DNA of 64,000 nt, taken from the NCBI GenBank assembly GCA_963848085.1, contig CAWKCE010000003.1:186001-250000 (forward strand), in the 5' to 3' direction. The stretch comes from CAWKCE01 sp032127035. Its GTDB lineage: Bacteria; Actinomycetota; Actinomycetes; JAHEKZ01. The position numbers and the translations under genes are program-made. Positions 6,367-13,190 of the stretch are shown in pieces; position 1 is the first letter of the stretch; each line of letters starts with the position of its first letter. A model generated the notes under the pieces. The model saw only the letters and a program-made list of their open reading frames with translations. It had not been told where the DNA came from and did no database searches.

Positions 6367-8277
6367 ATGACCTTGCGTGCGCGGCTGACGCTCGTGCTCG
6401 GCATCCTGGTCGTCGGTCCGCTCGTGGCCGGCGCCGTCCTGATCGGGATTGCCGTCCCGCGTGCGGCAGCAGACCGCACCGACGCGACCTTGGCGGCCGC
6501 CGGGTCTGGTGTTGCGGCGACGGCGGCGACGACCTGCCGAACCGCGGGGTCTGCGGTGCGCGCCCTCGCGCGCGACCTCGGTGTGACCACCCCGAACGCC
6601 GCCGCGAAGGGAGTCGTCGAGGACGGCCTGGTCGAGTGGGCTGCCGTTCTGGACCGCACGGGTGCGGTGGTGGCTCGGTCCGGGAGTGTGCCCGAGGGGG
6701 TCGCGCTGGCTGACGCGGGCAGGTGCAGCCGAGGCGAGGCTGTGGCCGGTGCGGTCGCAGACCGCGCGCAAGCCGCCGTCGGACGACCCGACGGCCCCTA
6801 CACCGTGGTTGCCGGCACGACCGTGGACGCGGGGACGCTGACTCAGTGGGCGGCCGACCTCGGGTTCGACGGGGCGGTTCGCCTGGACATTGGAGGCACC
6901 CCGGTTGCCGCGTCCGGTGAGACCGGTCTGGCCGGCCAGACGTCGCTGACGGCTGTCCCTGGCGTCGGCCAGCCGTTCAGTGTCGTGGTCGCGGTGGATC
7001 GCCCCTCCGGGGCGCTTCTGGTGCAGACAGTCGTGTTGGTCGTCCTGGTCAGCCTGGTTCTCGCCGTCCTCCTGGCGCGCTGGCTGGCGGACGACATGGT
7101 GCGGCCGGTGGAGGAGGTGACAGCACTGGCCGAGGAGGTTGCCGCCGGTGACCTCACCCGGACGATCGAGGTGTCCCGGGGTGACGAGGTCGGCCGGCTG
7201 GCCACGGCGTTCAACCACATGACGTCAGAGCTGCGCGGCTATGTCCATGCCCTGGAGTCGAGCCGGGACGCGATGCGCGCCAACCTGAAACGACTGGGGG
7301 ATGCGCTGTCGGCAACCCACAACCTCGACACCCTGCTACCCGTGGTCCTCGAGTCCGCGCTGTCCAGTGTCGGTGCTGGCGCGGGGCTGCTGCTCCTCTC
7401 CGACGACGAGCGGACGCTTACCGTCCGCGCGGAGCTCGGAATGGCCGACACCGGCCAGCCGGTGCCGGTCGGCGTGCCACACGGCCAGGGAGTGCTCGGT
7501 CTCGTCGCGTCGACAGGCGAAGTTGCGCGGGGCCTCCTCGGCGAGGGATCGCTGCAGCCGTCGCCGGATGAGCCGTCGCACGGCCAGGTCCTTGCGGTTC
7601 CCCTGACGCGGGGGTCCCTCGACGTCATCGGAGTGATTGCGCTGTACCTCCCGCTGGAGGCGGAGTGGTTCACCGACGCCGATGCGGACGCGCTCGTCGC
7701 CTTGGCTGACCAAGCCGCGATTGCCGTAGAGAACGTCATGCTCCACAACGAGGCACAGCGGGCGTCGCTGACCGACCCGCTGACCGGACTGTGGAACATC
7801 CGATACCTGTCGATGGTCATCGCACAGGAGATCGAGCGTGCGAGCCGGTTCGACCGTCCGTTGGCGCTGCTGATGCTCGACCTCGACCACTTCAAGCGCA
7901 TCAACGACCGGTACGGCCACCAGCGCGGAGACGCAGTGCTGATGGAGGTTGCCCAGCGGCTGCGCGACCAGGTCCGTGAGGTTGACACCGTCGCCCGATA
8001 CGGCGGGGAGGAGTTCGTGGTCGTCCTGCCGGAGACGTCTATCGAAGGGGCGCTGAACGTGGCCGAGCGGATCGGTGCCGCGGTCCGCGACCGGCCGTTC
8101 GCCGGCCAGTCTGCGCGCCCGCTGCAGGTGACGGTGTCGATCGGTGCGTCGGTCTTCCCAAGCCACGGAACGAGCCCGGACGAGCTGATCAGGGCCGCCG
8201 ACGCCGCGCTGTACGTCGCGAAGGAGAGTGGGCGGGACCGATCGGTGGCCGCGGATGCCGGTGCCTCTCATATCTGA
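6367..8277 (+). CDS. Membrane diguanylate cyclase with HAMP and GAF domains
   Basis: The 636-residue protein starts with a membrane helix (residues 5-30). An extracytoplasmic sensor region of about 190 residues and a second helix (about 218-240) follow. Then come HAMP (about 242-295, ending in DEVGRLATAFNHM), GAF (about 315-460) and GGDEF (about 475-630). The catalytic signature is intact as YGGEEF. An inhibitory RxxD site (REVD) sits five residues before it, so it should make c-di-GMP and be product-inhibited. DLDHFKRINDRYGH is the metal and substrate segment. The ATG has GGAGGAGCT upstream; longer frames are artefacts. The signal sensed is unknown. Confidence 0.93.
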   Translation: MTLRARLTLVLGILVVGPLVAGAVLIGIAVPRAAADRTDATLAAAGSGVAATAATTCRTAGSAVRALARDLGVTTPNAAAKGVVEDGLVEWAAVLDRTGAVVARSGSVPEGVALADAGRCSRGEAVAGAVADRAQAAVGRPDGPYTVVAGTTVDAGTLTQWAADLGFDGAVRLDIGGTPVAASGETGLAGQTSLTAVPGVGQPFSVVVAVDRPSGALLVQTVVLVVLVSLVLAVLLARWLADDMVRPVEEVTALAEEVAAGDLTRTIEVSRGDEVGRLATAFNHMTSELRGYVHALESSRDAMRANLKRLGDALSATHNLDTLLPVVLESALSSVGAGAGLLLLSDDERTLTVRAELGMADTGQPVPVGVPHGQGVLGLVASTGEVARGLLGEGSLQPSPDEPSHGQVLAVPLTRGSLDVIGVIALYLPLEAEWFTDADADALVALADQAAIAVENVMLHNEAQRASLTDPLTGLWNIRYLSMVIAQEIERASRFDRPLALLMLDLDHFKRINDRYGHQRGDAVLMEVAQRLRDQVREVDTVARYGGEEFVVVLPETSIEGALNVAERIGAAVRDRPFAGQSARPLQVTVSIGASVFPSHGTSPDELIRAADAALYVAKESGRDRSVAADAGASHI

Positions 8278-8281
8278 CCGA

Positions 8282-8287
8282 TAGGTT
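8282..8287 (+). promoter_or_regulatory. -10 element TAGGTT of galU
   Basis: TAGGTT lies 6 nt before the galU ATG and begins 5 nt after the stop of the GGDEF gene. Confidence 0.45.
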
Positions 8288-8293
8288 CGGTGC

Positions 8294-9202
8294 ATGAACG
8301 CACCGCACTCCCGTCCTGGCAAGGCCGTGATCCCGGCCGCCGGACTCGGCACCCGATTTCTGCCAGCGACGAAGGCGGTGCCAAAGGAGATGCTGCCGGT
8401 CGTCGACAAGCCCGCGATCCAGTACGTCGTCGAGGAGGCAGTTGCTGCCGGCCTGACCGACGTCTTGATGATCACTGGCCGAAACAAGCGCCCGCTGGAG
8501 GACCACTTCGACCGCAACGTCGAGCTCGAGCTGGCACTCAAGGCCAAGGGCGACGACGCCAGGCTCGCCGCCGTCGACGCGTCGAGCGACATGGCCGCCA
8601 TCCACTATGTGCGGCAGGGGGACCCCCGCGGTCTAGGGCACGCCGTGCTGGTCGCGGCCGAGCATGTCGGCAACGAGTCGTTCGCGGTGCTCCTCGGCGA
8701 CGATCTGATCGACGAACGGGACCCATTGCTCAGCCGCATGCTGGAGGTGCAGCGCGAGCGCGGGGGAAGTGTCGTCGCGCTGATGGAGGTCCCGCGGGAG
8801 CAGATCGCGCTGTACGGGTGTGCCGCGGCGGACACCACCGAGGAGCCGGACGTGGTGCGCGTCAGCGGCCTGGTGGAGAAGCCGTCGCCGGAGGAGGCCC
8901 CGAGCTCGTTGGCCGTCATCGGTCGGTATGTCCTGCATCCCGCGGTGTTCGACGTGCTGCGCACGACGTCCCCGGGGCGTGGCGGCGAGATCCAGCTGAC
9001 CGACGCCCTCCAGACGCTGGCCACCATGACGGCCGACAGCGGTGGGACAGTGCACGGCGTGGTGTTCGGAGGCCGCCGCTACGACACCGGTGACCGCGGC
9101 GACTACCTCAAGGCCGTCATCCGGCTCGCCTGCGAGCGGCCCGACCTCGGGCCTGACCTCGTGACCTGGCTGCGTGGCTTCGTCGCCGAGCAGGAGGCCT
9201 GA
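8294..9202 (+). CDS. galU: UTP-glucose-1-phosphate uridylyltransferase
   Basis: GalU makes UDP-glucose from UTP and glucose-1-phosphate for wall polysaccharides, glycolipids and trehalose. The 302-residue protein has the nucleotidyltransferase loop AAGLGTRFLPATK (residues 15-27), the catalytic KEMLPVVDKPAIQYVVEEA segment, GRNKRPLEDHFD, LGDDLIDE for metal binding, and YDTGDRGDYLKAV near the C-terminus. Size and motifs are standard. The stop overlaps the next ATG by one base (TGATG), so galU, glp, moaC and mog form one compact operon. galU directly before glp is a conserved actinobacterial arrangement. Confidence 0.96.
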   Translation: MNAPHSRPGKAVIPAAGLGTRFLPATKAVPKEMLPVVDKPAIQYVVEEAVAAGLTDVLMITGRNKRPLEDHFDRNVELELALKAKGDDARLAAVDASSDMAAIHYVRQGDPRGLGHAVLVAAEHVGNESFAVLLGDDLIDERDPLLSRMLEVQRERGGSVVALMEVPREQIALYGCAAADTTEEPDVVRVSGLVEKPSPEEAPSSLAVIGRYVLHPAVFDVLRTTSPGRGGEIQLTDALQTLATMTADSGGTVHGVVFGGRRYDTGDRGDYLKAVIRLACERPDLGPDLVTWLRGFVAEQEA

Positions 9203-10425
9203 TGAAGTCGGTCGACCAGCACCTGGCGGACGTCCTCGAGGGCCTGGAGACGCTGTCGCCGCTTGAGCTTCAGCTGCTAGACGCCCAGGGCTGCACACTC
9301 GAGATGGACGTCGCGACGACCTGGGCGCTTCCGCCCTTCGACAACTCGTCGATGGACGGCTACGCCGTTCGGGCCGAGGACGCAGCATCCGCGTCCGAGT
9401 CCGACCCAGTGGTGCTCCCCGTCGTCGGCGACATCGCGGCCGGCTCCTCGTCGGCCGTCGCTCTTGTCCCTGGACAGACCGCGCGGATCATGACCGGTGC
9501 GCCTGTGCCGTCTGGTGCCGACGCGGTCGTTCCGGTGGAGTGGACGGACGGCGGCGTCGCCAACGTGCGCATCACGCGGGCGCCGAAGCCCGGTGCGTAC
9601 ATCCGGCGCCGGGGCGAGGACGCCCCGGAAGGCACCGTGGTGCTGACGAAGGGCACTCGGCTGGGGCCGGCGCAGCTCGGACTGCTCGGCGCCGTCGGTC
9701 GGGACCGCGTCCTGGTCCGACCCCGGCCGCGCGTGGTGGTGCTGAGCACTGGCGACGAGCTGGTCGAGCCGGGAACCTCCCTCACTCCCGGCCGCATCCC
9801 GGACTCCAACAGCTTCATGCTCGCCGCTGCCGCCCGGGAGTCCGGCGCCATGGCCTATCGGGTGGGCTTTGTCTCCGACGACCCGCGAGTCCTCATGGAC
9901 ACGCTGGAGGACCAGCTCATCCGCGCCGACCTGGTACTCACCACCGGCGGCGTCAGCGTCGGCGCCTACGACGTGGTCAAGGAGGCATTGAGCCGGCTGG
10001 GCACGGTGTCCTTCGACAAGGTCGCCATGCAACCGGGGATGCCGCAGGGGTACGGCCACGTCGGTCCGGACCGGACGCCGATCCTGACCCTGCCGGGGAA
10101 CCCGGTCTCGGCTTTCGTGTCCTTCGAGGTCTTCGTGCGCCCGGTCCTGCGTCGCATGCTTGGCGTCGAGCCGCTGCACCGCCCCACGGTGCGGGCGGTG
10201 CTGACCTCGTCGGTCGACTCGCCTGAGGGGCGACGGCAGTACCTGCGTGCCGACCTGGAGGTGGAGGACGGCCGGTACGTGGCCCGTCCGGTCGGCGGGC
10301 CAGGCTCGCACCTCCTGGTAGGCCTGTCGCAGTCGAACGCGTTCGTGGTGATCCCGGAGGACGTCGGACACGTGGCAGCCGGCGAGGCGGTGACGGTGAT
10401 GATGCTGGAACGGCGCACCGGGTGA
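9202..10425 (+). CDS. glp: Gephyrin-like molybdotransferase Glp (MoeA family)
   Basis: MoeA-family enzymes insert molybdate into molybdopterin-AMP. This 407-residue protein has PPFDNSSMDGYAVR, the molybdopterin-binding TTGGVSVGAYD (about residue 248) and LPGNPVSAFVSFEVFVRP. An N-terminal PFDNSSMDG loop and a C-terminal beta-barrel domain complete the family layout. In Corynebacterium a gene at this locus encodes Glp, which binds FtsZ and the membrane receptor GlpR in the divisome. The galU-glp-...-rimJ-glpR order here indicates the same protein. moaC and mog directly downstream suggest it also serves cofactor synthesis. Which role dominates cannot be read from sequence. Confidence 0.92.
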   Translation: MKSVDQHLADVLEGLETLSPLELQLLDAQGCTLEMDVATTWALPPFDNSSMDGYAVRAEDAASASESDPVVLPVVGDIAAGSSSAVALVPGQTARIMTGAPVPSGADAVVPVEWTDGGVANVRITRAPKPGAYIRRRGEDAPEGTVVLTKGTRLGPAQLGLLGAVGRDRVLVRPRPRVVVLSTGDELVEPGTSLTPGRIPDSNSFMLAAAARESGAMAYRVGFVSDDPRVLMDTLEDQLIRADLVLTTGGVSVGAYDVVKEALSRLGTVSFDKVAMQPGMPQGYGHVGPDRTPILTLPGNPVSAFVSFEVFVRPVLRRMLGVEPLHRPTVRAVLTSSVDSPEGRRQYLRADLEVEDGRYVARPVGGPGSHLLVGLSQSNAFVVIPEDVGHVAAGEAVTVMMLERRTG

Positions 10426-10892
10426 CCGAGTTCAGCCACCTCGACGACCGGGGCGCCGCCCGCATGGTCGACGTCACGGCCAAGGAAGTGTCCGTGCGGA
10501 CCGCCACCGCCACCGGCCGGGTCATGCTGAGCAGCGCGGTGGTCGAGTTGTTGCGCGGCGGGGGGGTGCCCAAGGGGGACGCGATCGCGGTCGCCCGGAT
10601 CGCCGGCATCCAAGCGGCGAAGCGGACGCCTGACCTCGTTCCGTTGTGCCACCCCATCGCGATCCACGGAGTCGACGTCGACCTCGAGGTGCGCGACGAC
10701 GGCGTCGCCATCCGGGCCCGGGTCCGGACGGCCGACCGGACGGGGGTGGAGATGGAGGCCTTGACCTGCGTCACTGTGGCCGCGCTGGCGCTGATCGACA
10801 TGGTGAAGGCGGTCGACCCGGCGGCGGTGGTCACTGACGTCCGGGTGGAGGAGAAGACCGGCGGCGCGACCGGGACCTGGCGTCGTGCCTGA
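10422..10892 (+). CDS. moaC: Cyclic pyranopterin monophosphate synthase MoaC
   Basis: MoaC rearranges the MoaA product into cyclic pyranopterin monophosphate, the second step of molybdenum cofactor synthesis. The 156-residue protein shows ARMVDVTAKEVSVRTA, the KGDAIAVARIAGIQAAKRT region, the histidine motif LVPLCHPIAIHGVDVDL, and TGVEMEALTCVTVAALALIDM with the acidic active-site residues. The GTG overlaps the glp stop by 4 nt. moaA, moaD and moaE are not in the window. Confidence 0.96.
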   Translation: MTEFSHLDDRGAARMVDVTAKEVSVRTATATGRVMLSSAVVELLRGGGVPKGDAIAVARIAGIQAAKRTPDLVPLCHPIAIHGVDVDLEVRDDGVAIRARVRTADRTGVEMEALTCVTVAALALIDMVKAVDPAAVVTDVRVEEKTGGATGTWRRA

Positions 10893-11370
10893 CTCCCCGC
10901 TGCGCGTCCGGGTCGTCACGGTGTCGACCCGCGCCGCGGCCGGTCGGTACGTCGACCGCAGCGGGCCGGCCGCCGTCGAGGTGCTGCGCGCCGCTGGGCA
11001 CCAGGTGGACGACCCGGTCGTCGTGGCCGACGGGGTGGGCGTGACCGAGGCGCTGATCCAGGCGGTGAGCCATGCCTACGACGTCGTCCTCACCGTGGGG
11101 GGGACCGGGCTGGCGCCCGACGACCGGACCCCCGAGATGACGCGCGCGATCGTGGACCGCGAGGTGCCCGGACTGGCCGAGGTGCTGCGGGCGGACGGCG
11201 TCGCGCGAGGTGTCCCGACGGCCTCGCTGTCCCGCGGGGTGGCGGGCGTGGTGGGGGGCACCCTCGTGGTGAACCTGCCCGGGTCGGTCGGGGGTGCCCG
11301 GGACGGCGCCTCCCTCCTGGCACCGCTGTTGCGGCATGCCGTGGACCAGATGGCTGGAGGGGACCACTGA
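10885..11370 (+). CDS. mog: Molybdopterin adenylyltransferase, Mog/MoaB family
   Basis: This family adenylates molybdopterin before molybdate insertion by MoeA. The 161-residue protein begins VRVVTVSTRAAAGRYVDRSG, has the conserved DVVLTVGGTGLAPDDRTPE loop (about residues 69-84), and ends with GTLVVNLPGSVGGARDGA, the second MPT-binding loop. It overlaps moaC by 8 nt. With Glp it completes the adenylation-insertion pair, which in animals is one gephyrin polypeptide. The family is a trimer in known structures. Confidence 0.94.
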   Translation: MPDSPLRVRVVTVSTRAAAGRYVDRSGPAAVEVLRAAGHQVDDPVVVADGVGVTEALIQAVSHAYDVVLTVGGTGLAPDDRTPEMTRAIVDREVPGLAEVLRADGVARGVPTASLSRGVAGVVGGTLVVNLPGSVGGARDGASLLAPLLRHAVDQMAGGDH

Positions 11371-11384
11371 CGGCGGGGTGGCCG

Positions 11385-11963
11385 GTGACCCTCACCGAGT
11401 GGCCGGTCGGGGTGCGTCCGATCCGGCGGCGGGACGCCGGCGCGTGGCGAGACGTGCGGCGGGAGAACCGGGAGTGGCTGCGGCCCTGGGATGCCACCCC
11501 CCCGGAGGGTTCCTCGCTGTCGCCCACGTTCGGGGCGATGGTGGCGTCCCTGCTCCGTGAGGCCAGGGCGGGGCGGGCACTGCCGTTCGTCATCACCGTG
11601 GAGGACCGGCTGGTTGGCCAGCTCACCGTCGGCGGGATCTCGTACGGCTCGCTGCGGGCAGCCCACCTGGGCTACTGGGTGGACCAACGGGTCGCCGGTC
11701 GCGGCGTCACGCCGACCGCGGTCGCGTTGGTCGGTGACCACTGCTTCGGCACTCTGGCACTCCACCGGCTCGAGATCGCGCTGCGCGGCGAGAACGACCC
11801 CAGCCGCCGGGTGGCGCAGAAGCTCGGGTTCCGCTTCGAGGGGGAGCGCCCGCGGTACCTCCACATCGATGGCGACTGGCGCGACCACGAGATCTGGGCC
11901 CTGCACTCTGACGAGGTGCCCGAAGGACTCCTGGAGCGGTGGCGTCGCTCACGTCACACCTGA
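11385..11963 (+). CDS. rimJ: RimJ/RimL-type GNAT N-acetyltransferase
   Basis: The 192-residue protein has the GNAT fold: GVRPIRRRDAGAW at the start, a central VEDRLVGQLTVGGIS beta hairpin, YWVDQRVAGRGVTPTAVALV (the acetyl-CoA pyrophosphate loop, with Gly-Arg-Gly), then LHRLEIALRGENDPSRRVAQKLGFRFEGERPRYL, split across strands typical of RimJ/RimL. These enzymes acetylate ribosomal protein N-termini or small amines. Its conserved position between Glp genes and glpR in actinobacteria suggests a link to division or translation, but the target is unknown. It follows mog by 14 nt in the same operon. The GTG at 11385 is a best guess. Confidence 0.85.
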   Translation: MTLTEWPVGVRPIRRRDAGAWRDVRRENREWLRPWDATPPEGSSLSPTFGAMVASLLREARAGRALPFVITVEDRLVGQLTVGGISYGSLRAAHLGYWVDQRVAGRGVTPTAVALVGDHCFGTLALHRLEIALRGENDPSRRVAQKLGFRFEGERPRYLHIDGDWRDHEIWALHSDEVPEGLLERWRRSRHT

Positions 11964-12012
11964 ATCAGGCGACACACCGCGCCGCTTGCCGGGAAGTGGC
12001 TGCGCACGCACT

Positions 12013-12018
12013 TAGCGT
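12013..12018 (+). promoter_or_regulatory. -10 element TAGCGT of glpR
   Basis: TAGCGT lies 8 nt before the GTG at 12027. It gives glpR its own promoter although it follows the galU-rimJ operon by only 63 nt. Confidence 0.4.
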
Positions 12019-12026
12019 GAGGCTTC

Positions 12027-12989
12027 GTGAACGCGAGCGGCTTGGTCTACGCAGCCATCGTGGTCATGTGGGGGGCCGTTCTCATCCCGATGTGGCTGCG
12101 TCGCCACGATGCGTCGTCCGAGGACCGCTCGGCAGAGCGCTTCGGGCAGGCGATGCGCGTCCTGTCCCGCCGCGGAAGCACGGACAACCGCCGCGAGATC
12201 GTCGTCCCCCGGCGGCGCGAGGCGCCGGCTCGGCCCGCGCCGGCGGTCCCGAGCCGTACCGGGCGCCAGATAGTGTCGCGCCCCGTGACGACGCCCGAAC
12301 GCCCCGCAGTCCCCGCAGGTGACCCAGCAGCGCCGGCTCCGAACCCGCGGCCGCGCCCCGCACGTTCGCCGCGCGCCGAGGCGCGGGCGCAGCTGGCCCG
12401 GCGCCGGGCCCGGTCGCTGGCCGTCATCGGAGTCGTCACCGCGCTGGTGGCGCTCCTGGCGGCGCTGTCAGTCGTGCCGGTGTGGGCTCCGGTACTGCCC
12501 GGGCTGCTGCTGGTGTCGTTCGTGGTCCACCTGCGGCTGCAGGCCAAGCGAGCTGCTGAGCGTCGGCGTCCGCAGGCCCGGCCGGATGCCGCCTCGGGTG
12601 CGGCGGTCGGGGAGTCCACGAAGTCCCGCAGGCGTGACTCCGGTGCCGCCGTGGCGCCCAGCGGTGAGGTCGGGCTGGCAGCCCCCGTCGACCTGGCAAC
12701 AGCGAGCGAGCCGAGCTGGCAGCCGAACCCACTGCCGCTTCCCACCTACGTCACGGCCCCCAAGGCAGTCCGCCCGATCCGCGTCATCGACCTGACGGCT
12801 CCCGGCGCCTGGACGTCGGGCCGGCTGCTCGAGGACGAGGTCCCCGTGCTCGAGGACACGCTGGCCGACGCGACTGCCGACGCCGAGACGCTCGACGCCC
12901 TGCTCGACAACGATGTCGCGCTGGACGCGGAACGGCAGGCGGCGAGCGAGGGCGGCCAGCCCCCATCAGCTCGTGCGGTGGGCGACTGA
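12027..12989 (+). CDS. glpR: Divisome membrane protein GlpR/SepX-like
   Basis: This 320-residue protein starts with a membrane helix (LVYAAIVVMWGAVLIPMWLRR, residues 6-26, split here as the family signature LVYAAIVV...PMWLRRHD). A basic, Pro/Ala/Arg-rich linker follows, then two hydrophobic helices (about 130-170) and a long acidic, disordered C-tail. The layout and the position after galU-glp-rimJ match GlpR of Corynebacterium (membrane receptor of Glp) and SepX of Streptomyces, both actinobacterial divisome components. The sequence between helices is poorly conserved in this family, so identity rests on the N-terminal motif, topology and synteny. Expected partners are Glp and FtsZ. Confidence 0.78.
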   Translation: MNASGLVYAAIVVMWGAVLIPMWLRRHDASSEDRSAERFGQAMRVLSRRGSTDNRREIVVPRRREAPARPAPAVPSRTGRQIVSRPVTTPERPAVPAGDPAAPAPNPRPRPARSPRAEARAQLARRRARSLAVIGVVTALVALLAALSVVPVWAPVLPGLLLVSFVVHLRLQAKRAAERRRPQARPDAASGAAVGESTKSRRRDSGAAVAPSGEVGLAAPVDLATASEPSWQPNPLPLPTYVTAPKAVRPIRVIDLTAPGAWTSGRLLEDEVPVLEDTLADATADAETLDALLDNDVALDAERQAASEGGQPPSARAVGD

Positions 12990-13014
12990 CCGGAGGACGT
13001 CGTCCACCGGTTGC

Positions 13015-13020
13015 TATCCT
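13015..13020 (+). promoter_or_regulatory. -10 element TATCCT of tRNA-Ala
   Basis: TATCCT ends 12 nt before the mature 5' end of tRNA-Ala, giving a short 5' leader for RNase P. Confidence 0.4.
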
Positions 13021-13032
13021 TCGCGGGTCCTC

Positions 13033-13106
13033 GGGGCTGTAGCGCAGTCCGGTAGCGCACCTCGTTCGCATCGAGGGGGTCAGGGGTTCGAATCCCCTCA
13101 GCTCCA
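13033..13106 (+). tRNA. tRNA-Ala(CGC)
   Basis: A 74-nt class I tRNA folds with acceptor arms GGGGCTG and CAGCTCC, anticodon stem CCTCG/CGAGG around loop TTCGCAT (anticodon CGC, reads GCG), and a T arm AGGGG-TTCGAAT-CCCCT. Pair 3-70 is G-U, the alanine identity determinant, and the discriminator is A. The CCA end is not encoded. A strong hairpin begins 2 nt after the gene. Confidence 0.95.
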
Positions 13107-13107
13107 C

Positions 13108-13173
13108 AAACCAACGCCAGGCCGCCACACCCACCCCGCGCGACGGGGCAGCGTGGCGGCCTGGCGTTGGTTT
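13108..13173. terminator. Large bidirectional hairpin after tRNA-Ala
   Basis: Arms 13108-13128 and 13153-13173 are perfectly complementary over 21 bp (AAACCAACGCCAGG... on the left). The 24-nt loop contains a nested CCCCG/CGGGG stem. The left arm ends in an A-run and the right arm in a T-run, so it can terminate the tRNA on the plus strand and the ctaG-like gene (stop 13191) on the minus strand. Confidence 0.85.
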
Positions 13174-13190
13174 GGTGGGTCTCGGCCGGG

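Noticed and set aside
12746..13114. Minus-strand ORF containing GIRTPDPLDANEVRY
   Set aside because: This is the antisense translation of tRNA-Ala, a well-known spurious protein in databases, joined to antisense of glpR.
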